A stretch of 64,000 nucleotides of DNA, taken from positions 248,001 to 312,000 of the forward strand of contig MKVK01000014.1 in the NCBI GenBank assembly GCA_001898825.1, read 5' to 3'. This stretch comes from Magnetospirillum sp. 64-120. GTDB lineage: Bacteria; Pseudomonadota; Alphaproteobacteria; Rhodospirillales; Magnetospirillaceae. A program made the position numbers and the translations under genes. Shown here piece after piece: positions 7,819 through 15,121 of this stretch (the stretch's first letter is position 1; each line of letters begins with the position of its first letter). The notes below the pieces were generated by a model, which saw only the letters and a list, made by a program, of their open reading frames with translations, was not told the origin of the DNA and did no database searches.

Positions 7819-8880
7819 TTAGCCCGGATAGGGGTGCCTGCGCCCTTGCCAGTCGGTGACCTCGGCTCGGTCTTCGTCCCACCAGTCCGGCCCCACCGGC
7901 ACCTTGCCGGCGCCACCAGGGATATCCAGCACGTAAGTGGGCTGGGCGATGCCGGTCAGCCGGCCGCGCAACGCCCGCATGATGGCCTGGCCCTCGGCGA
8001 TGGTGGGACGGAAATGGCTGGTGCCACGCGCCAGGTCTGGGTGGTGCAGGTAATAAGGCCGCACCCGATTGCGGATGAGCGCCCGGAACAGTTCCTCCAG
8101 CACCGACGCGTCGTCGTTGACCCCCTTCAGCAGCACGCTTTGCGACACCAACGGCACGCCGGCGTCGGCCAGACGCTTTAAAGCGGCCCGCGCCGATGGC
8201 TGCAATTCACGCGGGTGGTTCACATGCACCGACACCCACACCGCCAGGCTGTCGGCCGAGCGCAGGGCGGCGGCCATGGCGGCGGTGACGCGGTCGGGAT
8301 CGGCCACCGGCACACGGGAATGAAAGCGCAGCACCTCCACATGGGGCAACTGCGCCACCCGGCCCACCAGATCGGCCAGACGGGTGGCGTTCAGCATCAG
8401 CGGATCGCCGCCGGTGACGATGATTTCCCGCAGTTCCGGGCGCCCGGACAGATAAGCGAAGGCGTCGTCCAGTTCCGCCGCGCTCAGGGTGCCGTCGGCG
8501 TCGCCCACGGATTCGCGGCGAAAGCAGAAACGGCAATAGACCGGACAGACCAGGATAGGCTTCAACAGCGCCCGGTCGGGATAGCGGTGCACCACCCCCT
8601 TGACCGGTGAAAAGGCGTCGTCGCCGATGGGGTCGTCCCGTTCCTGGGCGCTGATGCGCAACTCGGCCGGATGGGGAACGTATTGGCGGGCGATGGGATC
8701 GGCCGGGTCGGCCGGGTCCATCAAGCGCGCCACGCTGGGGGTGATCGAGGTGACATGGGACCGGGCCAGCAGTTCAAGCTCGGCCCGCCGGCTTTCCGCC
8801 ACCAGACCGGCCTCGATCAATTCGTCCACCCGGCGCAGCGACCGCGTGATCCGCCCCGCCACACCTTTATCCGTGTTCAT
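7819..8880 (-). CDS. epmB: EF-P beta-lysylation radical SAM enzyme (lysine 2,3-aminomutase family)
   Basis: 353 residues. The radical SAM cluster motif CPVYCRFC (CxxxCxxC) lies near residue 110, and the C-terminal PLP-lysine motif PGGAGKVPVGP is present. The family converts L-alpha-lysine to beta-lysine; the short form without the KamA C-terminal extension, next to epmA, points to EpmB, which supplies (R)-beta-lysine to EpmA for EF-P. It is divergent from epmA with 57 bp between. The ATG at 8880 lies inside a tandem decamer repeat (8869-8898), so an internal start such as GTG 8862 remains possible. A catabolic aminomutase is less likely given the context. Confidence 0.86.
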   Translation of the reverse strand: MNTDKGVAGRITRSLRRVDELIEAGLVAESRRAELELLARSHVTSITPSVARLMDPADPADPIARQYVPHPAELRISAQERDDPIGDDAFSPVKGVVHRYPDRALLKPILVCPVYCRFCFRRESVGDADGTLSAAELDDAFAYLSGRPELREIIVTGGDPLMLNATRLADLVGRVAQLPHVEVLRFHSRVPVADPDRVTAAMAAALRSADSLAVWVSVHVNHPRELQPSARAALKRLADAGVPLVSQSVLLKGVNDDASVLEELFRALIRNRVRPYYLHHPDLARGTSHFRPTIAEGQAIMRALRGRLTGIAQPTYVLDIPGGAGKVPVGPDWWDEDRAEVTDWQGRRHPYPG

Positions 8881-8898
8881 CCGCGTCCATCCGTGTCA
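8869..8898. repeat. Three tandem decamers of the ATCCGTGT type
   Basis: ATCCGTGTTC, ATCCGCGTCC and ATCCGTGTCA follow each other without gaps across the assigned epmB start codon. The arrangement is seen directly. Similar decamer runs occur in intergenic DNA of other bacteria as far as I know, but their role is unclear. Confidence 0.6.
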
Positions 8899-8937
8899 TG
8901 AAACACCGCACAACGTTGGGCGTTCATAGAGGTTTTC

Positions 8938-10002
8938 ATGTCCCAAGGTAAAGAGCCCTGGCATCCGTCGGCGTTTTCCGCCCGCCTGCCCCACCTGCGC
9001 CGCCGCGCCCGGGTGATGGCCGCCATCCGCCAGTTCTTCGCCGCTCAGGACTTCGACGAGGTGGAAACGCCCTGCCTGCAGATCTCGCCGGGACTGGAGC
9101 CGCACCTGATCGCCTTTGGCACCCGGCTGCGCGATCCGTGGGGCGGCGAAGACACGCCGCTTTACCTGCACACCAGCCCGGAATTCGCCATGAAGAAGCT
9201 GTTGGTGGCGGGGATGGAACGCATCTTCCAGATCGCCCACGTGTTCCGCAACGGCGAACGATCCAATACCCACAGCCCGGAATTCACCATGCTGGAATGG
9301 TACCGGGCCGGCGGCACCATCGGCCAGATGATGGACGACACCCAAGCCCTGGTCCGCGCCTGTGCCCAGGCCGCCGGAGCGACGCAGCTGCGCCGGGGGG
9401 CGCTGACCTGCGATCCTTTCGCGCCATGGCGGAAACTCAGCGTCGCCCAGGCCTTCCTGGATTATTGCGGCTTCGACATCCTGGCCACCGCCCCCGATCC
9501 TTGGGCTCCCGACACCGCCCTACTGGCGATCGAAGCCCAAAAAATCGGCATCTCGGTGTCGGCATCGGATCGCTGGGACGACATCTTCTTCAAGATCGTC
9601 ATGGACAGGATCGAGCCGCATCTGGGCATGGGCGTGCCGACCATTCTTCATTCCTATCCGGTGTCCATGGCGGCGCTGGCGCGCCCCAACGCACAAGACC
9701 CCCGCGTCGCCGACCGTTTCGAGGCCTATGCCTGCGGGGTCGAGCTGTGCAACGCCTTCGGCGAGTTGACCGACGCCGACGAACAGCAGCGACGCTTCGA
9801 CGCCGACATGGACCTGAAGCAGGCGCTGTACGGCGAACGCTATCCCGTCGATCCCGGCTTCATCGCCGCCCTGCGCCACGGCATGCCGGAAAGCGCCGGC
9901 AACGCCCTGGGACTGGACCGGCTGATCATGCTGGTCTGCGGCGCCGACAGCATCGATCAGGTGCTCTGGCTGCCGGTGGCAGGCGTCCCCTCGCCGCCCT
10001 GA
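8938..10002 (+). CDS. epmA: EF-P--(R)-beta-lysine ligase
   Basis: 354 residues, a class II lysyl-tRNA-synthetase catalytic core without an anticodon-binding domain, as in EpmA/PoxA/GenX. Motif 2 region FQIAHVFRNGERSNTHSPEF and motif 3 region GNALGLDRLIMLVCG are intact; ELCNAFGELTD matches the active-site loop. EpmA activates (R)-beta-lysine and transfers it to the EF-P lysine (K33 of the efp product at 5199-5762). Start ATG 8938. The last 46 bp overlap, on the opposite strand, the end of the XRE regulator gene. About 30 residues longer than the E. coli protein at the N-terminus. Confidence 0.94.
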   Translation: MSQGKEPWHPSAFSARLPHLRRRARVMAAIRQFFAAQDFDEVETPCLQISPGLEPHLIAFGTRLRDPWGGEDTPLYLHTSPEFAMKKLLVAGMERIFQIAHVFRNGERSNTHSPEFTMLEWYRAGGTIGQMMDDTQALVRACAQAAGATQLRRGALTCDPFAPWRKLSVAQAFLDYCGFDILATAPDPWAPDTALLAIEAQKIGISVSASDRWDDIFFKIVMDRIEPHLGMGVPTILHSYPVSMAALARPNAQDPRVADRFEAYACGVELCNAFGELTDADEQQRRFDADMDLKQALYGERYPVDPGFIAALRHGMPESAGNALGLDRLIMLVCGADSIDQVLWLPVAGVPSPP

Positions 10003-10448
10003 CGGGACAGCCGTCGCAGCATGACCCGCAAGCCCAAAATCCGTTCGTCGGCAGAGTGGCAAGTTGCGATCAGATCGTTGTACCAAGAAGCGGCCAGGAT
10101 GGCGACCGCCTCCGCCTCGGCCGGTTGACCAAGACCATGCAACACGTCGACGATACCGCCGACGATCTGGACAAAGAAGTGCTCGTCCAGCCCTTCTGTC
10201 GCGAGGGGAGCCGGATAGCCGCACCGCATAGCGCCGTCGCCGGTGATCAGCCAGTCAAGCGACACCCCAAGAACCTTCTTCAGCCGTCCCAGCATTTCCT
10301 GGTCGGGAAAGGTGCGCCCTCGTTCGTAATTGCCAAGCGTCTCCAACGGACAGCCCAACGCTTTGGCGACATCCATACGAGAAGCCTCTCCACGGGCCTG
10401 GATCAGCCGCTGGGCGAAGGGTGTCGAGGGCTTGAGGGAACGACCCAT
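9957..10448 (-). CDS. XRE-family helix-turn-helix regulator
   Basis: 163 residues. The N-terminal third is a Cro/CI-type HTH (RMDVAKALGCPLETLGNYER, then GRTFPDQEMLGRLKKVLGVS). The remainder, about 75-163, is helical and not recognisable; it may bind an effector or mediate oligomerisation. The 3' end overlaps epmA by 46 bp. An inverted repeat TCAGCT-N5-AGCTGA lies about 50 bp upstream and could be its own operator. Target genes unknown. Confidence 0.85.
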   Translation of the reverse strand: MGRSLKPSTPFAQRLIQARGEASRMDVAKALGCPLETLGNYERGRTFPDQEMLGRLKKVLGVSLDWLITGDGAMRCGYPAPLATEGLDEHFFVQIVGGIVDVLHGLGQPAEAEAVAILAASWYNDLIATCHSADERILGLRVMLRRLSRQGGEGTPATGSQST

Positions 10449-10498
10449 GCGCGCCGCCTGGACGCTAACAGCCGTCGGCGGACAAGATCACCATACTT

Positions 10499-10515
10499 TC
10501 AGCTAAAACAGCTGA
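10499..10515. promoter_or_regulatory. Inverted repeat, possible operator of the XRE regulator
   Basis: TCAGCT and AGCTGA are separated by AAAAC, 51-67 bp upstream of the regulator start at 10448, embedded in an AT-richer stretch (TATAAAGTATCAGC on the minus strand). Perfect 6-bp arms in a promoter position are seen; binding is inferred. Confidence 0.45.
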
Positions 10516-10953
10516 TACTTTATATTCATAGGTGATAGATGCCGATAATACGACTGAACAGGGGAGGGACCCTTGCATATCCGCCAAATTAGCGGTAATT
10601 TCACGCCTCATGATGGCACTCCCGGATGCTGGCCGGAACGGCGGGTTGCAGGAACAGACGATAGTGAAACAGGGGCGACGACACCTGACGCATGAACGGC
10701 GAAACGCTACCCGAGCGCACGTCCCTCCCACCACAGGAAGACGTTCTGGGTAATTGTAGCTTTCGTTCGCCGAAAACAAGTGCTTAACCGCTCAACCGTT
10801 ACCCCCCGGACGGCTCGCCTTTGACTGCGCATCCTGTCGCCTCCAAGGACTGGGTCCAAGGGGGTTAAGCTCAGGAAAAGGAAGTCAGGATAGCATCGTC
10901 ATCAGCCATCATGAAGTGCTGTCAAGACAAGATGCCGACACTTCACGAGGCTC
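10516..10953. other. Long intergenic region without a convincing gene
   Basis: This 438-bp stretch holds only short frames whose translations are rich in Arg/Cys and show no family resemblance. It is less GC-skewed at codon positions than its surroundings. The only structures seen are an inverted repeat TGAAGTG (10912-10918) / CACTTCA (10939-10945) just before the histidine kinase start, and a GAGGCTC ribosome site at about 10946-10952. It may carry the kinase promoter and decayed sequence. Confidence 0.5.
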
Positions 10954-12057
10954 ATGATGTACCAGCCGACCAATAACAGTGACTTAGAATCACTATCATC
11001 AGCTTTGACGACGAACTTGCCGCCACAGGTCTTGGCGGCCTTGTCCGATTTGATCACCATCGTCGACGGTGGCGGACATGTGGTTACCGCCTTTGGTTCA
11101 CGCACTAGCGCCAACTCCAGACAAGTCGATCCCCAGCAATTGGGCGAGGCCTTCATCCAAGGCCTGCATGCCGTGTTGACCAAACGCCGCGACAGCTTCG
11201 AACATGTGGATGCCGACCGTCCCCCCGAGAAATGCGCCCGTTACCGGGTCCTGCCCCTGGGCGCGGACCCCGACGGCCCCGTTATCGGCGCCGTTATCGT
11301 CCGCCATCCCCTGCAAGACGTGATCTTAGCGAACCGACGGGTCAGTGACACCTTGCATCAGGTGGCCGACGTCGTTCACGACCTGCGCACCGAACTGAAC
11401 GCGGTGATCGGTTTTGCGGACATGATGCGGCAAGAAAGCTGGGGCAAACTGGGCGACGACCATTATCGCACCTACGCAGAACATATCCATCTGTCAGGCA
11501 ATCACCTGCTTCAACAGATCAACCAATTGCTTGACCTGTCGCGAGCGGAATATCTGGGACCCAACCTTCAGGAACAGGACGTGGACTTGGCCGCATTGCT
11601 CAACCAATGCTGCCAAAGCATGGATATCCTGGCGCAACGCAGCGGTCTGGCCGTATCCGTACACCCTCAGGAGGCCCCTACCGTGCGGGCCGATTTCCGT
11701 CTCATCCGGCGAGTCGTACTCAATCTGCTCAGCAACGCCACCCCAACGGGGGGACGCATCGCCGCGACCACCGGCCTGGATCACCTCGGACGACCGTTCC
11801 TGTCGGTACGCGACAACGGCATCGGCATCAGGGCCGACCATCTGGACAAGGTGATGCAGCCGTTCGCCCAGATCGACTCGCTCCAAAGCCGCCGCCATGT
11901 CGACAACGGCAGCGGCCTGGGCCTGCCCCTGTCGAAACGCTTGATGGAACTACAAGGCGGGTCCTTGGTGTTGGAAAGCGCCCCTGACCAAGGCACCACG
12001 GTAACAGCCTGGCTTCCTCGTCAGCGCATGGTCGCGGTTGCCCAACCTTCCGGCTGA
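10954..12057 (+). CDS. Soluble sensor histidine kinase
   Basis: 367 residues with no transmembrane helix. An N-terminal sensory region (about 25-130) resembles a PAS-like fold. The dimerisation/phosphoacceptor segment reads VVHDLRTELNAVIGFADMM, with H-D-L-R in place of the usual H-E-[LI]-R. The ATPase domain has an N box (NLLSNATPTGG), DNGIGI (G1) and GSGLGLPLSKRL (G2). It is probably catalytically active. No response regulator is adjacent, so it is an orphan kinase. Its 3' end overlaps the convergent Rrf2 regulator gene by 37 bp. Input signal unknown. Confidence 0.88.
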   Translation: MMYQPTNNSDLESLSSALTTNLPPQVLAALSDLITIVDGGGHVVTAFGSRTSANSRQVDPQQLGEAFIQGLHAVLTKRRDSFEHVDADRPPEKCARYRVLPLGADPDGPVIGAVIVRHPLQDVILANRRVSDTLHQVADVVHDLRTELNAVIGFADMMRQESWGKLGDDHYRTYAEHIHLSGNHLLQQINQLLDLSRAEYLGPNLQEQDVDLAALLNQCCQSMDILAQRSGLAVSVHPQEAPTVRADFRLIRRVVLNLLSNATPTGGRIAATTGLDHLGRPFLSVRDNGIGIRADHLDKVMQPFAQIDSLQSRRHVDNGSGLGLPLSKRLMELQGGSLVLESAPDQGTTVTAWLPRQRMVAVAQPSG

Positions 12058-12437
12058 ATGTCGGCCAGGGTCTTGCCGTCGAAGACCCGCAGGAACGCGT
12101 CGCGGGCGTCTTCGATGACGCCCTTCAGCTTGCAGCCGAAGATCGGACAGGTGTCGCCCTGTTCATGACAGGGGACCAGATTCAGGTTTTCCGAATGGCG
12201 CAGCAATTCCCCCAGATTGATCTGATCCGGTTCACGCGCCAGACGCAGGCCGCCATTCTTGCCGCGCACCGTGGCGATGTGCCCCAGTTCGGTCAGCCGA
12301 CGGACGATTTTTTTCAGGTGTTCGGACGAAATGCCGTAAAACTCGGACACTTCGCGGACAGTGCACACTTTTTCGCGGTGCGCCGACAAGTAGATCAGCA
12401 ACCGTAAAGAGTAGTCGGTGAATTGAGTGATTTTCAT
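12021..12437 (-). CDS. Rrf2-family Fe-S regulator, NsrR-like
   Basis: 138 residues. The HTH (about 1-65) has the Rrf2 signature MKITQFTDYSLRLLIYLS, then VREVSEFYGISSEHLKKIVR and the wing GKNGGLRLA. Three cysteines near residues 90-105 (PCHEQGDTCPIFGCKLKGV) match the cluster-binding loop of Rrf2 proteins, and the surrounding residues resemble NsrR, the nitric-oxide sensor. NO sensing is inferred, not shown. It follows the hybrid kinase gene on the same strand by 19 bp and may be co-transcribed with it. Confidence 0.85.
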   Translation of the reverse strand: MKITQFTDYSLRLLIYLSAHREKVCTVREVSEFYGISSEHLKKIVRRLTELGHIATVRGKNGGLRLAREPDQINLGELLRHSENLNLVPCHEQGDTCPIFGCKLKGVIEDARDAFLRVFDGKTLADIQPEGWATATMR

Positions 12438-12456
12438 GGCCGGCCAAATTCGCGTT

Positions 12457-15069
12457 TTACTGATATTGGCGCAGCTGCATCACCCGTTCAACAGCTTCAC
12501 TCACTTGGTCGTCGATTTTTTGCTGCGGCGCAACCGGTGCGTCCAGCTCCAATTGGCTCAGCAGGTCGTACAGGCGGTTTTCTCCGAACATGCCGCACTT
12601 GCCGCGCATGGCGTGGACATGTTCGACAAAGGCGACGCGGTCACCACGCCGCAATTCCTGAAGTGCCAGGGAATCCTTGTCCATTTCTGCCAGGAAGGCG
12701 GGCATCAACACCTCTAGTCCGGCCGGCGGCTGGGGCGGTGGCGGCAGGGGATTGTCGGGCAGCAACGCCGACAAGCTGGCCACCAGGGCGTCGGGGCCGA
12801 TGGGCTTGGCCAGGAAGGCGGTGAACCCGGCCTCTTCGGCGTTGCGGCGGTCGGCGGCGGCGACGCCGGCCGACAGCGCCACCACCGGGATGGGGGCCAA
12901 GCCCAGCTCGGCCTCGCGCTTGCGGATGGCCCGGCAGGCGGCGAAACCGTCCATTTCCGGCATGCGCAGATCCAGAACGATCAGATCATAACGGCGCGCC
13001 GCCGCCATTTCAGCGGCTTGGCGGCCGTCGGCCGCTTCGTCCACGTCCCAGCCGGCACCCGACAGGAACCCCCGCAGCACCAGACGGTTCAGTTCGACGT
13101 CGTCGGCCAGCAGCACGTCCACATGGCTGGGGGCGTGGCGCTTCTTGGCGGCGGGCGCCTCGACCTCGGTCAAGGGCAGGCTCAGCTCGGCCTCGGTCAG
13201 GCCGTCCAGACGGCGCAAGGTCAAGATGCCGCCCATGGCGTCCACCAGATTGCGGCACAGGCTTTGACCGATGTCGCCATCGCCGGTGCTTTCCACGTCG
13301 GCCCGCGCCGGCCCCATCAGCCGAACCCGCAGGCTGTCGCCGGATTCCACACCGATCCCCAGCACCATCTCGCCGGCCGAAGTGCCGAAACGGTCCAAAA
13401 GGGTCCGGATCACCTGCAGGACGGCGCTTTCGTCAACCATCATCGCCGGCGGCAGGCTGGGCGAACAATTCATGCGGAATCCTTGCCCGCGGTCGCCGGC
13501 CTGGGCCCGCACCAGGGTGGCCATTTCCTCGGACAACTCGTCCAGGCGCGCCGGCTTGGGGGCCAGTTGCACGCGGCCGGTTTCCATGCCGGCCAGTTCC
13601 AGGATGTTGCCGATCAGGCGGCTCAATTGCTCGGCGGTACGGCGCAGCAGGCGGACATAACGTTGCTGGCGATCGTCCAAAGCGGTGCCGGCCAGCAATT
13701 CGGTCAAGCCCACCCAGCCGTGCAAGGGGGTGCGGATTTCGTGGCTCATCACCGCCAGGAACTCGGACTTGGCCTTGGACGCCTGCTCGGCCACCTCCAA
13801 GGCGTCGGCCAAGGAAGCGGTGCGTTGCGCCACCAGACCTTCCAGGTCGCGGTTCATCTGCGCCAAACTTTCCGAGGCCGAGCGTTCGGCATGGAACATG
13901 CGCAGCGCCAGGGCGGCGAAATAGCAGGTGGCGAAAGCGGCGAATCCCACCGGGATCAGGTCGGTGCTGGTGATGATGCGGGCGTAGTGCAAGATGTCGT
14001 TGACCATGGCGGCGCACAGCAGCACCGAGCCCGCCATCAGCCAGTTGGCCCCCAGCCGGCGACGGATCATGGCCCAGGCCACCAAGGCCACGCCGATCAA
14101 GGGCACCAACAGGTTCAGCACCATGAAGGGATCGCGGAAATTGGTGTAGAAAGCCGGCGGCGTCAGCAGCGCCGCCAGCACCATCACCCCCGAGATCACA
14201 TAACCGGCCAGGGCCAGGGGCTTGGGCGTCTCGTCGGGCAACAATTCGCGCAAGAAGCCGAAATAGATGCCCGGAAACATGAAAAGCGTCACATAGGACA
14301 CCGGCAGATACCAGAAATCCGCCCGCATCTGATGGCCGATCAGCACGTAAAGCTGGGCGGCGCTGAAGGTGCGCGCCGCCACCAGGGCGGTGAACAGGGC
14401 GAAGATCAAAAAAGCCGGATCACGCTTGCCGCCGGCATAAAAGGCCAAGGCCATCAAGGTGACCATCACCAGCGCCCCCAAGGCGACCTGCGGCAAGACG
14501 CTTAGGCGTTCGGCCTGCAAGGCCAACACCTCGGCCGGGCCAATGCGCACCGCCCGGGTGATGCCGCCTTCGAAATGATGATGATTGGAAATCTCGAACA
14601 CCAGGTCGACGAAGGGGCGCCCCAGTGGCAGCGGCACCAGCGCCTGTTCCTGAACCGGCACTTCCGATTCCGCGTCCAACCCCAACTGCCCCATGGATTG
14701 AACCAGTTCGCCGTCCACATGCAGACGCCAGGCGCTGTTGATGTCAGGGACGGCCAGGGCCAAGGGCGGGGCGTTTTCCGGCAGCAGCACGCGCAGGGCC
14801 AGGGATGCGTTGCCCAGACCGGGAAAACGGCTGTTCCAGGGACTGGGCTGGTCCAGATAGGACTCCACCAGCCAGGCGAAGGCCCGCGACGAATCGGCCC
14901 CGGGGACGAAGCCCCACTGGCCGGCCAACTCCACGGCGCCGGTCTGGGGAAAGTCGACGCCGCGCAGATCGATGACGCCATGCACGGCTTCCGGCGCCGC
15001 CGCCCGGACATAACCGGGCGCCAGAACCGCGGCCAGCACCACCACCAGACGGATCAACAGCCCGCGCAT
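12457..15069 (-). CDS. Membrane hybrid histidine kinase (7TMR-DISM, HisKA, decayed ATPase, REC, HPt)
   Basis: 870 residues from ATG 15069, where a signal peptide begins (MRGLLIRLVVVLAAVLAPGY). Order: periplasmic beta-jellyroll 7TMR-DISM domain (about 30-185), seven helices (about 190-395), coiled coil, HisKA with SHEIRTPLHGW (about 450), an ATPase-like region (about 520-655), a receiver (about 670-790; LLADD, VLDLRMPEMDG, AKPIG), and an HPt-like end with HAMRGKCGMFG. The ATPase region has lost the N-box Asn and the DxGxG motif and keeps only a weak G2 (GDGDIGQSL), so autophosphorylation is doubtful. It lies between a PAS-GGDEF-EAL gene (52 bp upstream) and the Rrf2 gene, all on one strand. 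Confidence 0.87.
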   Translation of the reverse strand: MRGLLIRLVVVLAAVLAPGYVRAAAPEAVHGVIDLRGVDFPQTGAVELAGQWGFVPGADSSRAFAWLVESYLDQPSPWNSRFPGLGNASLALRVLLPENAPPLALAVPDINSAWRLHVDGELVQSMGQLGLDAESEVPVQEQALVPLPLGRPFVDLVFEISNHHHFEGGITRAVRIGPAEVLALQAERLSVLPQVALGALVMVTLMALAFYAGGKRDPAFLIFALFTALVAARTFSAAQLYVLIGHQMRADFWYLPVSYVTLFMFPGIYFGFLRELLPDETPKPLALAGYVISGVMVLAALLTPPAFYTNFRDPFMVLNLLVPLIGVALVAWAMIRRRLGANWLMAGSVLLCAAMVNDILHYARIITSTDLIPVGFAAFATCYFAALALRMFHAERSASESLAQMNRDLEGLVAQRTASLADALEVAEQASKAKSEFLAVMSHEIRTPLHGWVGLTELLAGTALDDRQQRYVRLLRRTAEQLSRLIGNILELAGMETGRVQLAPKPARLDELSEEMATLVRAQAGDRGQGFRMNCSPSLPPAMMVDESAVLQVIRTLLDRFGTSAGEMVLGIGVESGDSLRVRLMGPARADVESTGDGDIGQSLCRNLVDAMGGILTLRRLDGLTEAELSLPLTEVEAPAAKKRHAPSHVDVLLADDVELNRLVLRGFLSGAGWDVDEAADGRQAAEMAAARRYDLIVLDLRMPEMDGFAACRAIRKREAELGLAPIPVVALSAGVAAADRRNAEEAGFTAFLAKPIGPDALVASLSALLPDNPLPPPPQPPAGLEVLMPAFLAEMDKDSLALQELRRGDRVAFVEHVHAMRGKCGMFGENRLYDLLSQLELDAPVAPQQKIDDQVSEAVERVMQLRQYQ

Positions 15070-15121
15070 ATGTATTTTGTCGCAGGCATCGCCGCCCGCG
15101 TCATCAGGTAAACCCCTTATT

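Noticed and set aside
10546..10565. TAATACGACT resembling the start of a T7 promoter
   Set aside because: Only the first ten bases match well, the initiation region does not, and there is no phage gene nearby.
10465..10779. Short frames in the 10.5-10.9 kb gap
   Set aside because: Arg/Cys-rich translations, no ribosome site and no family resemblance.
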